Program-made: the position numbers and the translations under genes | From: Selaginella moellendorffii | Lineage: Eukaryota; Streptophyta; Lycopodiopsida; Selaginellales; Selaginellaceae | Assembly: GCF_000143415.4 (NCBI RefSeq) | Contig: NW_003314367.1 | Coordinates: forward strand, 519,464 to 583,463 | Length of the DNA stretch: 64,000 nt | Direction: 5' to 3' | Notes under the pieces: generated by a model | The model's input: the letters and a program-made list of their open reading frames with translations, nothing else | Told to the model about the DNA's origin: nothing | Database searches by the model: none | In this document: one piece after another, positions 1 to 11,614 of the stretch | Numbering within the stretch: position 1 is the stretch's first letter | Layout of the letters: every line of letters begins with the position of its first letter

Positions 1-1340
1 AATTTTCAACTTTAAGGGTTACAATCTAGATATTTAATTTTAGAGTTTCTCTACTAATTTTAAACCTAAATCACTTTTCATGAGAATTTCATATACACCA
101 GTCTTTTTAATATTTAAAATTTTATTTATATTAAATTTCTTTCTTCTTATTCTAAGTTTTTCTTTCTCAAATATTTTTTCTCTTCATCATTTAATTTTTG
201 TAGTAGTTATCTTATATATTATAACTTACAAAATGTATTACATACTCTTGATCTATTAGTAACTTATATTCTGGTTAGAAAGGTTTTACACATGTATTAA
301 TATTTTTATAAAATATCTAATATAAATATTTAATAAAATAGATTTTCTATCTTTACTGACTGAGTTGTATTTTTCTCACAAATGTGACATATAATTTTAC
401 TCTATTTCGAAACCATTAACTTTTTTTATAAAATACTTAATTTACCATTTGAACTAACACGATATTTTCCTTATGCTTAGGTATGGATTGATATAATAAA
501 AAATTGAAACAAAAAATAAAGCTGATGTAAAGTTTTAAGACAAACCTGTACTAATGCTTTATAATAAAATTATGCATTCATGTCTTATTAATAACATGGT
601 ATCTAATATGGTATAAGCTATCTCATACATACTGAAAGATCAAATCCATTTCTTGATTATATCCCAGTTATATGAAGATTTAAAATAAAATAAAACAATA
701 GTTATTAGCTGAAAGAATAATATAAAATTATAAATTATAACATTATACTAATGAGTTTGATAAAAATTATATTCTATTAAAAATATTCATAAGAACATTT
801 GAAAAGAAAGAAGAGATATTTAAGAGTACATTAAACAATTTATATTTATAAACAAATATTCAGTAACAAATAATGACTTCCTAATGCACTATGTGCTCAT
901 CACATTTTATCCTATAACAACAGGTGTTTTATATAAGTTCAAGTACCAACTTAGCATAGTTGCTAGCACTTTTTGAAGTCCAAGGAATCCCTCCCTATTC
1001 TAATAGCATTTAAAAAAACAAAATGACAAATGATAGCTGTAGCAATGAAACTCACAACTTCATGGACAATTCAAAAATATGGTATAGGGGATTGTTTTGA
1101 TATATAAAACTTAGTCAATACAGTTTCCCATGATAAATTATTTCAATAGCTACAACAAATTAACACACCATTAGTAGTCATTGAATAAATATATGTCATT
1201 ATTCTTGCAGACTATCAAGGAGTTAAATAGATTGAATGCACTATTTGCATTAAATAAGGATGTCCATTGTGTTTAGCTTATACATGAATGCCTTTGAGAG
1301 TTTAATGTGGCATTAAAACTTTTTGGAGATCCATATAACT
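1..1340. other. AT-rich stretch with no recognisable gene
   Basis: Very AT-rich sequence with stops in all frames. I see no coding region, RNA gene or clear repeat boundary. It probably represents old decayed repeat DNA flanking the Harbinger relic. Confidence 0.6.
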
Positions 1341-1349
1341 GACCACTTC

Positions 1350-2400
1350 ATTCTCACAATAAAATCTGTGGAAGGTAGTCTGCATTGTAGTTAGATCTAT
1401 TAGGGTCAAAATTTTCCATGAACCTGTCATTCCTTATGATCATCAAGGTATGCAGCACACAACAAGACATGATGTTGTTCACAAGAATGCCTAGATGTCC
1501 TCTAAATCCCTTCTAACCAAGCAATTTCCATTGCCTCTTTAAAATTCCAAAAGATTTCTTGACAACAATCCTCATAGAAGAATGAAGAAAGTTGTATTGC
1601 TCTTTGCCATGAAACTTGTTTGGATATAAGACCAAAACCAGTAAAGCACACTCTTATCCTCTGTCAGCACAACTTGAATTACCATTGAGTAGTACTTTTT
1701 TGCCCTAGCATACCAATCTATTGCATCCTCTGATCCTAGGAGCTCAATTGCCATATCACCACAACAATTTGGTAATCCATGCAATCTCTGAAATCATGCT
1801 ATAACTTCATTTATTCCCTCCTCATCTGCCAATGGATCATTAGTCCTTCATGCTCAAGCAATGAATACCTGAATCAGCATAGACAAGCTTGAGTGCATGA
1901 AACCACTCTAAATGCATCACCAATTATTTGCCATGTATCCCCGAATGCCAAGCGTTTCAAAGCAATATCTACTTGCTTTGAAATAGCTAAGTGCTACTTT
2001 GGTATTTTTGCCAAACCTGGAGGAGGCCTCCTAGCCAATTTTGGAGCAAGCTGGTCACAAAGAAAAGTGAATGTAGATACTAAAAAACTTCTTTGAATCT
2101 TTGTGGATTTATATAGAGAACCTAAAGCTCTGTTTGATACCACCAGTGGAAACTTCTTGGCTTGATGTAATCCACATTGATCAATAGCCCTAGGAGCTCC
2201 TTTTTAGTGATCACTCTTTCAATAAATGAAGTTGCAGTAGAACATGGCATAGAAAGTATTATAGCAATCGCTTCCTCCACCATTCGAATATACAAAAGCT
2301 TTCTTGAAACTGGAACTAAGATCATGTCCTCCTCCAAAAAGAACAACTCTACCAAATTTAAATACCTCATCACAATCTCTACAGCATGGGAAATGATTGC
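1350..2400 (-). pseudogene. PIF/Harbinger-type transposase relic
   Basis: The minus strand gives interrupted peptides typical of the PIF/Harbinger DDE nuclease. LHGLPNCCGDMA followed by YYSMVIQVV matches the first catalytic block. Downstream come EQYNFLHSSMRIVVKKSFG and ILKRQWKLL, then SCCVLHTLMI, which match the conserved C-terminal block of the family (usually LHSS-R-VVE-xFG-LK and xxCVLHN). Several in-frame stops and frameshifts separate the blocks, and an upstream piece near 2000-2130 (KVALSYFKASRYC) resembles the region before the catalytic core. The intact protein would cut and paste its element by a DDE mechanism; this copy is dead. Terminal inverted repeats were not found. The family call is from motif recognition and is fairly secure; the outer limits are approximate. 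Confidence 0.72.
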
Positions 2401-2569
2401 CAAGGAAAAATTGCCAAGCTATGGCATGCTATGCACTCAATTTAGGGTAAAACAAAATGGCACCCTAATCCATTATGATGTGGAAAAAAAGAAGTTAATG
2501 TGTAGCCTTATGTGGCATATAAAAAAGAGGGTTACATGTAATGTAACCATTAAAAAAATAAGGAGGGGA

Positions 2570-4140
2570 AAGTTGTTTTTGGGGGGGGGAGGGGGTGAGG
2601 AGAAATTTCCAGGTGGGTGGAGCATGGAACCCCACCCTAAGGGAACTACTCCTTATTCACATGGGCATAAATTAAAAATGCCTTGAGATGGAAAATGCTT
2701 AGTAGTCTATTGTTCAACCCCAATGAGCTTATAGAAGGTGATGAACCTGATCTAGAATGCCCAAATAATATACCAAATTGAGGAATATGATTAAGCCACC
2801 TCTTCATGTGTTGAATAATTCTTTTAAGCTTTGAGTCCAAGCTTGTATTATTCTATTCCAGTAAACCATTTAAGAAATAGTGTTTGGTTGCAATCACTAA
2901 GTAAAAACTAAATAAACCAAGTGCTTGTTACGTATTGAACTTAAGCAAGTTTTAATAAATTGTTCTCTTTTTAGAATTAGCATCTAACTATCCCAGCGGA
3001 GCTGGGTTCCCTGCTAGTTGTTTAATCTCAGCCGTTAGATTTTGGCATATGCCCAGAATAAGTGTCGCCAGTATATGCTATTATTATACCGGCTCTTTCG
3101 TTTAAATATATGAGTATGATGATGATTGTTATGTATGTTATGATTAGTATGAAATTTTTCAAATAACCAAAATGTACATGACACTCCCAACAAAGCTGGG
3201 ACTTGTGCCTTAGATGAGTGTGATTGAATGTATTGCCAATGGCAGCTATTTTAGCATGCAGGATTTTTTTTAGATATCTCTATTGGCCATGCACTGTAGG
3301 GTTGCTGGATCACATGTGAGGTTTCTGTGACAACTCATGTTTAGTCATTATGAGTAGTCACTGCCTTTCTCTTTGTTAGTCAATTATTGGATTCTTTGTT
3401 AATTTTTCTTTTTCTCTTTTAGCGGGATTTCTGGAAATAGCATAATCTCATATAATACAAAGATTGTGGAAAATGAGTATCCTCTAAGACAGGCTTGCTC
3501 AAGAATATTTAACATAACATTAGCATAACCATACAAGTTAACAAAGTTGGTTAACTTTGTTAATTTTATGTAGGTTATAAGTTTAATTATAATCCTCTAT
3601 ATTTCATTGGCTATAACCTTTGTAAACCAAGCTCATATAAGTGTCATGATTAATAGTTATCTCAAATATGTTGTAAGCTTTGTAAAAACTCAATCCAATA
3701 TAGCTCACTAATAAAGTAAAATAAAAAAATAATCTTAAATTTAATCTTCCTCAACCACATATTTTTCTTGTACAAGAATTAAATGTTGAATATAAAACCA
3801 TCAAAGCTATGAATGTTGTAGGAACTAAAGAAAGACTTTATACATGTTATGGCCATATTTATGACAAAGAAAACCTATTTTAGGTGTTGAACTCACACTA
3901 TTGATTCTTGGGTATGGGCATCAAGAAGAATGTGAGAGATGCATTGAATAGATGTAGGCAGTGCTAGAAAATTCCTATAGCAAGAGGGAGGTTTGTCATG
4001 GCTAGGAGCAAATCAATATCAAGAAAGCTAGGGCAATGATCAGGTAGGTAACTTTTCTTTGAGGTTAATAGTACATGGAATGATCCATGAAGTGTGTAAT
4101 GGGCGGTGATGGTGATGGGACAAACAGAGTCTACCTCTTG
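2570..4140. other. Intergenic, no gene seen; poly-G tract and small inverted repeats
   Basis: No open frame worth calling. A G-tract lies at about 2581-2596, of the kind seen inside LTRs further right. A short inverted repeat (CCCAGCGGAGCTGGG) sits near 2994-3008, with a related sequence near 3187-3201. A wording close to 'CAGCCGTTAGATTT' near 3030, common next to plant MITEs, hints at a decayed small transposon, but I cannot define its ends. Confidence 0.4.
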
Positions 4141-4149
4141 AATTCAAGG

Positions 4150-4850
4150 TAAATAGGTCTCTCAACCATGGCAACAACAACACTGATTCCTGTATTAGAC
4201 AATGATTCTACATACCAGTGCCTCTTGTGAGTGCCACTATCAGCCCACAGGCAAATACATAAAGTGAATAGAGCATGGAGGAATCTTGTTTCCAGTGCCA
4301 AGTTTTATGATGATTGTTCTGTACAAGGATTGATTGAAGGTATACTGGTGGTAACAGTATTTCTCAATCATGGGAAAGAAGTCTTGATCATTCAATCCCA
4401 GAAGTGCCAAGAAAGAGTGGATGATTATTCCACATCAGTATATAGGAGGATTTGTGTGTTAAGCAATTGGTAGCAAGTTCTATCTTATTGATCTTCAAAC
4501 TACACATGAATTGATAGAGTTCTTTGGCATCAATGCTATATCCTTGAAAGTTGTGTTTATGGATGACCAACTCTATGTAGTGGGTGACGCTTATATGGGG
4601 ATGCATCCGATAGCCAAGATATATAATCCAGTGGATAATTGATGGGATCCTCTACCATTGCTGATATTATCTTGGACTTGTCATCAATGACAATAAGATG
4701 GTTATGAAAGATGGTGGTTGCTTCTTCAGATCAACACTTGTTTTATCAGCACAAGATTTGTCTTGGAAAGAGATGAATATAATTGCATTGCATGGGTGAC
4801 ACTGCTTTGTACACTCCAAACAATTCTACAAGCCCAACATATCCCCAACT
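4150..4850 (+). pseudogene. F-box/kelch-repeat protein pseudogene
   Basis: The peptide CLL*VPLSAHRQIHKVNRA followed by WRNLVSSAKFYDD resembles the plant F-box core (pattern CLARVPxxxHxxxxxVxxxWRxLVxSxxF). About 250 bases later, in another frame, GSKFYLIDLQTT and DDQLYVVGDAYMGMHPIAK with YNPVDN*WDPLP resemble kelch repeat blades. Such proteins are substrate adaptors of SCF ubiquitin ligases. Here the frame is broken by at least two stops and a shift, and the kelch part fades by about 4800. It is probably a processed or decayed host gene copy; no introns or promoter are visible. The F-box/kelch identification is by pattern only. Confidence 0.5.
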
Positions 4851-4914
4851 AATTTCTAATGATGGTGCAGATTCAACAAAATAAAAACTAAAAAAATAAA
4901 AAGATAAGAATTTA

Positions 4915-5240
4915 TAGACTCGGTCTTGGACTTGGACTCAAACTCAGACTTAATCTTAGACTTGAACTCAAACTCAATATTGGATTTAATTTCAGACTCG
5001 AGCCTAGATTTGGCTTGGACTTGGTCTTAGACTCCATTTCAGACTTGATCTTGGACTCAATTTTGGACTCGATCTCAGACATAATCTCAGACTCAATCTC
5101 AAACTTAGTCTTAGACTTGGTTCCAACACTTCTATATATCATTACATTTGCCAGGTATTAATCATTCTTTTGTCCCTTTCTAGAAACTCACTTATTGATC
5201 TCTTTATGCTCATTTCTCAAGTGCTTCTTTGAGAGTTCCA
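4915..5240 (-). repeat. Old relic of Ty3/Gypsy LTR family 1 (CTCGGACT-type simple repeat plus flank)
   Basis: Degenerate repeats of the 'GACTCNNNCTCNGACT' type run from about 4915 to 5125. They are followed by text matching the start of family-1 LTRs elsewhere (CCCTTTCTAGA-ACTCACTTAT, then TTCCACTC). The same order is seen at 36060-36140 and 60880-60970. The orientation is the minus strand, as for most copies in the right half. The relic is far more diverged than the copies after 21 kb, so it is older. Confidence 0.6.
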
Positions 5241-5870
5241 CTCAAAGCATTTTATCCAAACATGTATGCTTATATGATTCTAACTTCACTAATTGCCATA
5301 TAGCACACATTTAGCTTGATTTTGGGACTTAGGGATTTTGGTCTTACATTGCCATTTAGTGTGTTTAAATGCTATCATAGTTGCTAACTAGAAAATACAT
5401 GAATATTAATAACACAAAGGTATAGCCAAATCATCTAATAAAATAAAATATCAATCTCTAATAGGCTCAACAAACCACCAACCATTTGAATCATCATAGA
5501 TGAAAATTTTGACTTCCACAATATACTTATAGAGAACATCTTATCTCAATCCAATCTCAACTTCAATAATATCAATGTTAAAATATCACTTCAATGCCAT
5601 CAACATTAAAATAAAGCTAAAAGAAAGTAAAAGTAAACTACCACTCAAATCTCTCTACTAATTGGGCTAACCAAAGTCAAAGATATTAGTATCTAAGACC
5701 AATCCTTTATCAATACCCAGTTATGGATAACATAACATCAAGGAATGAATCACTATGTCTAAAAGTCAATGCAATTCAACACCACACTAAACACAAGCAG
5801 ATAATATTAACGAAGGTGTAATCAACATGAAAAACTATGTAAGCCAACAATACAACCCTCCACAAAGAAA
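5240..5870. other. No gene seen
   Basis: AT-rich, stops in all frames, no recognisable domain or repeat boundary. Confidence 0.5.
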
Positions 5871-5879
5871 GCTTTCTAG

Positions 5880-6980
5880 ATTATCAAACTTATGATGTTT
5901 GGGGAGTTTCCTATCAAACATCATTTAGGGAAATCGAATATGGTGGTGGATGCTTTATTGTGTATTGATCATGTGACAAAGCTATAGACACAATTTGTCA
6001 TCATTTGAGTAAGGTGGTTAGCAAATTTGGGTAGTTGGTTGAGCATGCTTAGCTTCATGATGAGGTGGTCTCTTTGCTAGCCAAAAGGAAAGCACCTTTC
6101 TCATTGGTGGATGGGATGTTCTTCTATAATAACTATATGTATTTTTTATATGTGGATTTGCTGATTAATCAAGTTCTATTCCACTATCATGATCATCCAA
6201 AAGCTTGGTGGGGAAATAGAAAGAAAATGTATGAGCTGATTAAACACAATTTTAATTAGAGGAACATAAAGGTTAATATCATTAAGTATTGCAATTCATG
6301 TGAGCTCTAAGAAAGAGATGCAAGAAGTTGGGTGGACTTTTGCATTTCTTAGAGCCATTGGTGTAATATCTATATTCATTACTTATTTGCCACAAACACA
6401 AAGGCAAAAGGAAGAAGTATGGGTTACAGTGGATCAATGGAGAAGTATGTATGGTTTTTAGCTCTTCAGAAAACTATTAATGCCTTAGACTTGGTTGTGG
6501 TTTACTTAGAGAAGGTCTTTCTTAATTTAGTTTGTCAAAGGACATCATCAACTATCAAGACTCATAGTTCACTAGTGGATTTGGAAGAGCTTTCTACATG
6601 CTATACAAGTGACTTAAATGTCTTAAGTGGAGATCATTCTCAAACAAATAAGCAAATCAAGCATGTGAATCAAGTGGTTGAGGATATGTTATATAGCATT
6701 GGCAAAAGTCAAAGATAGTGGGATTTATGTCTTCTTTTGGTGCAATTTGCCTACAAGAATAGCTAGTAGAGTGGAATCAACTTAAGTCCTTACTTTTCCA
6801 TGTTTGGTAAACATTCTAAAACATCACGGAGTTGGGATTGCATTTGAGCAAGGATGTTAAAGACAAGCTTAATTTAGAAGTGATTGATATTGCCACAAAA
6901 CTTGATGAAATTCTAGTGGTGTGCAAATGGAATTTATAAGTGGCTTAAGTTAAGGCAGAGAAGTTTGCTACTGACCATCA
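5880..6980 (+). pseudogene. Ty3/Gypsy pol relic: end of RNase H, integrase zinc-binding and core domains
   Basis: Broken plus-strand peptides follow the usual Ty3/Gypsy order. First comes GKSNMVVDALLCIDH, the RNase H to integrase linker. Then HDHPKAWWGNRKKMYELIKH with CNSCEL, the integrase HHCC zinc-binding domain with its second H degraded. Then an integrase core stretch, LSTCYTSDLNVLSGDHSQTN with QVVEDMLYSIGKSQR, where families normally have a STAYHPQTDGQTE-like block. Integrase inserts the retrotransposon cDNA into the genome. Many stops and shifts make this copy dead. It lies immediately left of the palindrome-rich island; whether the island inserted into or beside it cannot be decided by eye. 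Confidence 0.7.
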
Positions 6981-7110
6981 AGTGTGAGATCTCATCTTAT
7001 CTTTTTGTCAAGTGGCAGTAGAGCACTTTAGTGCCTTTGTAGAGTGGGAAGAGTAACAAGCTTTCTCATAGATATATTTGATTTGCTCCAGTAGCACACA
7101 AACAGCACCC

Positions 7111-7198
7111 ATTAATATGGGCCACACGCCATATTATTAGATTTATGCACATGTGATTGGTAAATGCATATGTCATATCATCTCAGGCCACATGCCAT
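7111..7198 (-). repeat. Two 22-bp palindrome copies 3' of gene 1 (7111-7132, 7177-7198)
   Basis: Each keeps one good arm (GGCCACRYGCCAT) and a decayed other arm. On the minus strand the 7177-7198 copy begins at the first base of the gene 1 stop codon (TGATGGCATG...), so the palindrome directly follows the coding end. These are the leftmost copies and could mark the left end of the element or act in 3'-end formation. Confidence 0.7.
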
Positions 7199-7232
7199 CA
7201 CACCTCCTCTGATTCAGATTCGGATTGTTCAC

Positions 7233-7284
7233 CTTGAAATAAAATACATTAGAAACTTAGTAAAGGAATATTAATGAATCTCAC
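7233..7284 (-). other. 52-nt intron of gene 1 (GT/AG, phase 1)
   Basis: On the minus strand the sequence is CAAG/GTGAGA ... TTTCAAG/GTGAAC. Removing it joins RVQ to GEQSESESEEV and a stop at 7198-7200, extending the frame that otherwise ends at 7271. It is very short for a plant intron, like those of gene 2. Confidence 0.6.
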
Positions 7285-8515
7285 CTTGAACCCGGGTTAT
7301 GAATGCTCTTGCTGCATCTCTTGCATGGTCTGGCAAGGTGATGGTGGCACTCTGCTTCCGCATCCAACCATGCACAACATTATCCACCGATATGCTCATG
7401 CTGGGATCCCTTGGATTCAGCACCCATCTCTTTTCTAGGCAATCCTTCGTATATCCGGAACTTGGCTTGAACCACTCCACAGTTACATTGAAGGAGTTAG
7501 TTTCCACGTCCTCTGCATCAGTGATGCAACGCCCCACCCATATCATTTGTTTTTTATTACTGGGTTTGACAAGCACGACCATTCCTTTGCAGACCTGTAC
7601 TGGATTGAATGCTGAATCCGGCTTCTTGTTCCTCGGCCCACAATAGTGATCCTTAACATCGTTATCTGTCACTGCATTTCCAGAGGACATTGTTCCGCTA
7701 TTATCTGATGCTCTGGGTTCTGGCCAAAAGGACTCTTCCAATTCTTCATATACAACCGGCCCATTTTGGATAGCAGATATAATCTTCTCCCAGTATTCGA
7801 GCAAAGGCTTGCACCTCTGAAAATAGGATTCTCCACCAAACACCAACCCCCTCTTCCAGAAGGCAATATGCTGTCTAATCCCGGCCACTATACTTTCCTG
7901 GTCTTTGAGTCCATCCAGGTGCATCGGCCGTGGGGAACCCTGAGGAATCATAGGTTCCCCAGTTATGGGATCTCTCTTGAAGAGTTCAATGCCGTCCACT
8001 GGCAGCCACACTGTGTCCCATTCTCTCATCTTGTACCTCATCACTGGAGCACCGTCACACATGCTGAAATGAAACTGAAGAGGCTTGGAGTGGCCAATCA
8101 ACGTTTCGGATCCGTCCCTGATGTAGCCTCTTACAAACCCCTTAAAGTCTGGAACCTCTGTCAGAAGTGCAGCTTCAACAGTGCCTTTGATGCAATTTTG
8201 GAATTCATCGTAGAGTTGTGGGAGGGTGAGTACATTGGATCGCCGGAGGGACTCTGCCAGGTGACTGAACATGGCATCGACGTCTTCATGAGTGTGCCCA
8301 ACCATGAGAAAGCCAAGTGTAACCGTTTCAAATATGCCTTTGGCAACAAGCATCGCCAAGTACGCGAAGACGTACATGTTTTTGTTCTCACTGCCAGCAT
8401 TGTCTGTTTGGAGCAGAAGATGGGGTGGAAGGCCACATCGGCCGCAAGAACTTCCTTGAGATTCTGCTTCGTTTGGATGAGGCTGTGCATTCACCGGGCG
8501 ACCAGCCTCGTCGGA

Positions 8516-8594
8516 ATGGCATGAGGCCTCACGTGATAACCCTACAATCTGACGGCCAACATATTCACTGGGATGGCATGGGGCCCCACGCGAT
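8516..8594. repeat. Two exonic 22-bp palindromes in gene 1 (8516-8537, 8573-8594)
   Basis: Both copies are in the coding frame of gene 1, in the linker just before the catalytic core. On the minus strand they encode SRGAPCH and SREASCH. They are 35 bp apart, so the pair may be a local duplication. One arm of each has changed (CACGTGAT and CACGCGAT). Confidence 0.75.
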
Positions 8595-10337
8595 ACTGCA
8601 AGCCTTTGCTCCTCCTCCAGCTGAACCCTGTATGGGGTTTAATCGACAAGGGCCTTATGCAAGGGTTGGCCGTTCAGCTCAGTCTGCGCACTTTGCAGAG
8701 ACCTTAAGTGTTTTGCTAGGGACGCAATCATCATGTTTGCACCCCCGCCACCTCATAGAGGTACAAAGAAGTTCCCATAGTTCTGGGCACCATGCCCATG
8801 AGCGATTATGCCAAACAGAGACACAGGCAGCTGCATGGATGAAGAGATTGCCTTGGGGGCAGGATTGAGTTGAGGTAAGCACGTCTTTTTCTGGTCCATT
8901 TTGTCGTGGATGATGCAGAGGTAAGAGTCAGGTCTCTCCATGGAGAGAATCCTGTTATGATAATATGTAGTCCTGCAGCTTCTCTGCTCGATGTTGTGGT
9001 CGAGCCGCCTTCTAACCAACGTCTCTCGCTCTTGAGCGCTGCAAGAATTCTTCGACAAAGCCATTTTGATAGCAGTGCACTCGTCACACTTTGAAAAGCT
9101 GGAGTACTTTCCTATACTCACATCCCTGAACCTGTTGCTCCACAATCTACTAAATCTAGATTGGCTCAGCTTCCTGTAGCCATTACTCTGGAGTTCCTGA
9201 TTCACATCTTCCAATATGGCCCCCTTGGTATACATGGAAGGGAGAACTCGTTGGGTGTCTCGTGTTCCATCTTCCAAGAGGCGAGTTTTATGTGGTTGCT
9301 GCTCGCTACATGTCTCGACAAACCTCTTGAAGATTGCCTCTCCATATACAACATGGCCCCTGGTTTTGTGCGTACCGTCGTTCCCATGGGCTCCCTGTTG
9401 AACCCTTTGTTCCTCGAACTCAGTTTTGATTCTGTAGAATGTGGTTCGAGGGACTCCATAAATGATTCTCCATGCCTTCATGCAGACCAAACCCCTCTGG
9501 AAGACCATGCCCCCCACCTGATGTTCTGAAGCATCAACAGATGACCGTAATGCCTCATACACAAAATTGCGAGCTGCCTTCCAGGACAATGTCTTGTATC
9601 TTGCTCTCTCCTCTTCAATAGCATCCCAATCAGCATGTTGACAGCACCTCCTCTTGCAACAAGCAACTGTCGAGACCATTCAAACCTCCATCGCCATTTT
9701 CTGCCTTTTCGGTTCGTTGCTCAGATCCCTTTGGCTGCGCTTTAGGAAGGTGTACTTTCTTTTCCCATGAAGAGATGTTCTGTCATCAGTTGTAGTGGTG
9801 TTTGATTGTGAATCCTTCATATTCTCAAACACTAAGTGCCTCAATTTCCACCGCACAATGCTTCCAATAGTCAGACTGTTTTCTTCTGTGTCAACAACCT
9901 CTAAAATCGCAACTCCAATATCATCCCAGCCCAATTCTTGATTAGCAACCGCATCTCTTGGATCGACAACTGTGGCTAAGCCCTCAGCTACCACCTCCCC
10001 CTCGGGGTTGTTTAGAAACACCTTCGCCTGAATCCATGTAGCACGGTTCTTAAGATCCACGGAGGGAACATGCGTCGCACTTACGCTGTCCCCAACATCT
10101 GCTTTCTTCTGAAGATTTTTCAGGGCAACAACAACATTTATCCTGACGACCATCTCTCCTCGTTCAATAGCGACCACATTCCCATCGAAGACAGTCTCTA
10201 CTGATACAGCAGCATTGCCTTCCCCAAGCCTTTAACAGTGTATAACAAAGTTCTGATCCATAGACACAAGGGTCCCTTTTGCAACTCTCTTCCCACCATT
10301 CAAAATGTAAACCTTTTTCCCAACCCTGAAGGCCATT

Positions 10338-10406
10338 CTGAAAGTGCAGAAAAGAAGTTAAGACCATACAAAAAATGATTGGAGAATGGCCTAAATCATA
10401 ACATAC
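10338..10406 (-). other. Possible 69-nt 5'-UTR intron of gene 1
   Basis: The minus strand reads GTTTG/GTATGT ... TTTTCTGCACTTTCAG/AATGGCC. The polypyrimidine-rich acceptor lies one base before the gene 1 start codon. It is supported by splice-site form only. Confidence 0.4.
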
Positions 10407-10418
10407 CAAACAACCTCA

Positions 10419-10608
10419 ATAGCATGAGGCCACATGCCATTATTCAAACATGCTATTGACACCCACGTGAAATTTCGCATTCACAAAATTGGCATGAGCC
10501 CTCATGCCATCTTGATATACACACAGCTGCAGGCAAGTAAAAACATACATGACAATACGCTAGCCATGAAATTGCAAGGGCCCAAGATGGCATGTGGCCT
10601 CATGCCAT
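10419..10608. repeat. Three 22-bp palindromes upstream of gene 1 (10419-10440, 10489-10510, 10587-10608)
   Basis: The 10587 copy is close to the consensus: arms ATGGCATG and CATGCCAT are fully complementary and only one central base pair mismatches around GGCC. The other two differ by one or two bases. They sit 80-280 bp upstream of the gene 1 start, where a transcription or transposition factor could bind. Confidence 0.85.
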
Positions 10609-10699
10609 TTCTAAATGTGGTCCTAAGCCATTCTATGGTGAACATACCAGGAAGCACAAGTGCTGAATATCAAGAGGAAGCGGTAGCCACACCAAAGAC

Positions 10700-10870
10700 A
10701 ATGCCGCTCGCAACACCGCAACTACTCGTAGCGCCGCTCGCAACACCGCAACTGTTCGTAGCGCCGCTCGCACAAACTGCCACTCGCATAAACTGCCGCT
10801 CGCAATGGCACTCGCAATGCCGCAACCGCTCGTAGACGCATAAACCACAGCCCACAACGCCGCTTACACA
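10700..10870. repeat. CpG-rich tandem repeat upstream of gene 1
   Basis: Units built from GCCGCTCGCAACACCGCAACT and close variants (core CGCTCGCA) repeat several times with decay to the right. The period is about 30 bp at first and then shorter. It is unusually CpG-rich compared with the surrounding DNA. It lies in the divergent intergenic region and pairs with a similar repeat near gene 2. Confidence 0.65.
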
Positions 10871-11069
10871 AGCAGCGCTCACTGCGCTCAGCGGAACCAA
10901 GAACACGGCGCACAAAAATGATAAACCTAGGAATGAGTTCGAGAATTCAGACATTGTATACCATTCTGTAAAATCTAGTTGCGATCTAACGGTTGGATCT
11001 CCAGAAAACTCAAAAAAATCTCGCGCGTGTCAGAATATTCTAGGAATATACTCCTATGTGCCCCTAAAA

Positions 11070-11464
11070 ATGGCATGCGGCCCCACGCCATTCAAGAGAT
11101 AACGCCAGATGACGCCGAGAATTTTTTGGTGCATTTTTTGGGTTCAAAATTGCATGAGCCCACACGCTATAAAGTTTATCTTTGCCAAATAGAGAAAAGT
11201 TTATCTGTGTCATGTGAGGTAGTTACAGTCCTTTGTGCTCGGCATCTGCCTTTTGCAGCATTTGCACTGAAAGGGAATTTTTCTCCATTCAGCATTTGGC
11301 CTTGAAAATGGCATGCGCCCATACGCCATTCAAGGAATAACGCCACAGGATGCCTGGATTTTTGGGTTTAAAATGTTTAGGGTTTTTTAGGTTTTTTCAA
11401 AATATTTTGGGTCCAACGTTTTTTGGGTTTCTTTGGTTCAAAATTGCATGAGCCTACACGCTAT
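11070..11464. repeat. Four 22-bp palindromes in the divergent intergenic region (11070-11091, 11149-11170, 11308-11329, 11443-11464)
   Basis: Two alternating forms are present: 11070 and 11308 are good matches (ATGGCATG...CGCCAT), while 11149 and 11443 share the variant ATTGCATGAGCC with arm CACGCTAT. The order good/variant/good/variant, with shared flanking text (ATTCAAG-ATAACGCCA after the good copies; GGTTCAAAATTG at the variants), indicates a tandem duplication of a segment of about 240-290 bp. Confidence 0.85.
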
Positions 11465-11571
11465 AATATTGATTTGAGAGAAAAATAGAAACAGATAGAA
11501 TTTCTTTATTTAGCTGAACATCTGCCATTTTTGGAAATACAAGATGCTTTGGAATATCCAATCATGCATGG

Positions 11572-11580
11572 TATAAATAT
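11572..11580 (+). promoter_or_regulatory. TATA-like box, possible promoter element
   Basis: TATAAATAT stands in the divergent region 645 bp before the gene 2 start codon. It fits a plant TATA box, but transcription start and orientation are unknown. Confidence 0.25.
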
Positions 11581-11614
11581 AGCGAGGGTATTAAATGATA
11601 TCCCAATCATGATC

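Larger units (their letters stand above)
7198..10336 (-). pseudogene. Gene 1: DDE-like transposase with DUF7869-like catalytic region, broken by four in-frame stops
   Basis: The coding region is read on the minus strand as 10336-7285 joined to 7232-7198 (1,028 codons). The single intron of 52 nt (7284-7233) has GT/AG ends and phase 1. Residues 1-45 (VGKKVYILNGGKRVAKGTLV) resemble the N-terminal block seen in plant transposase-like proteins. Around residue 222 there is a Cys-rich CCKRRCCQH. A KCDECTAIKMAL motif and QTDNAGSENKN (about 643-653) with GHTHEDVDAMFS (about 680-691) match the conserved core of the DUF7869-type transposase-like family, where the D, E and H residues are probably catalytic. 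The C-terminus is acidic (QSESESEEV). All parts are in one frame with no frameshift, but there are stops at 10232-10234 (TAA), 9680-9682 (TGA), 8753-8755 (TGA) and 8639-8641 (TAA). Each is one C-to-T change from CAA or CGA. Start chosen at 10336 because the preceding bases look like a 3' splice site (TTTCAG). The gene diverges from gene 2. Confidence 0.72.

Noticed and set aside
7299-8868. Plus-strand open frames opposite gene 1
   Set aside because: They are shadows of the minus-strand transposase frame and show no known domain.
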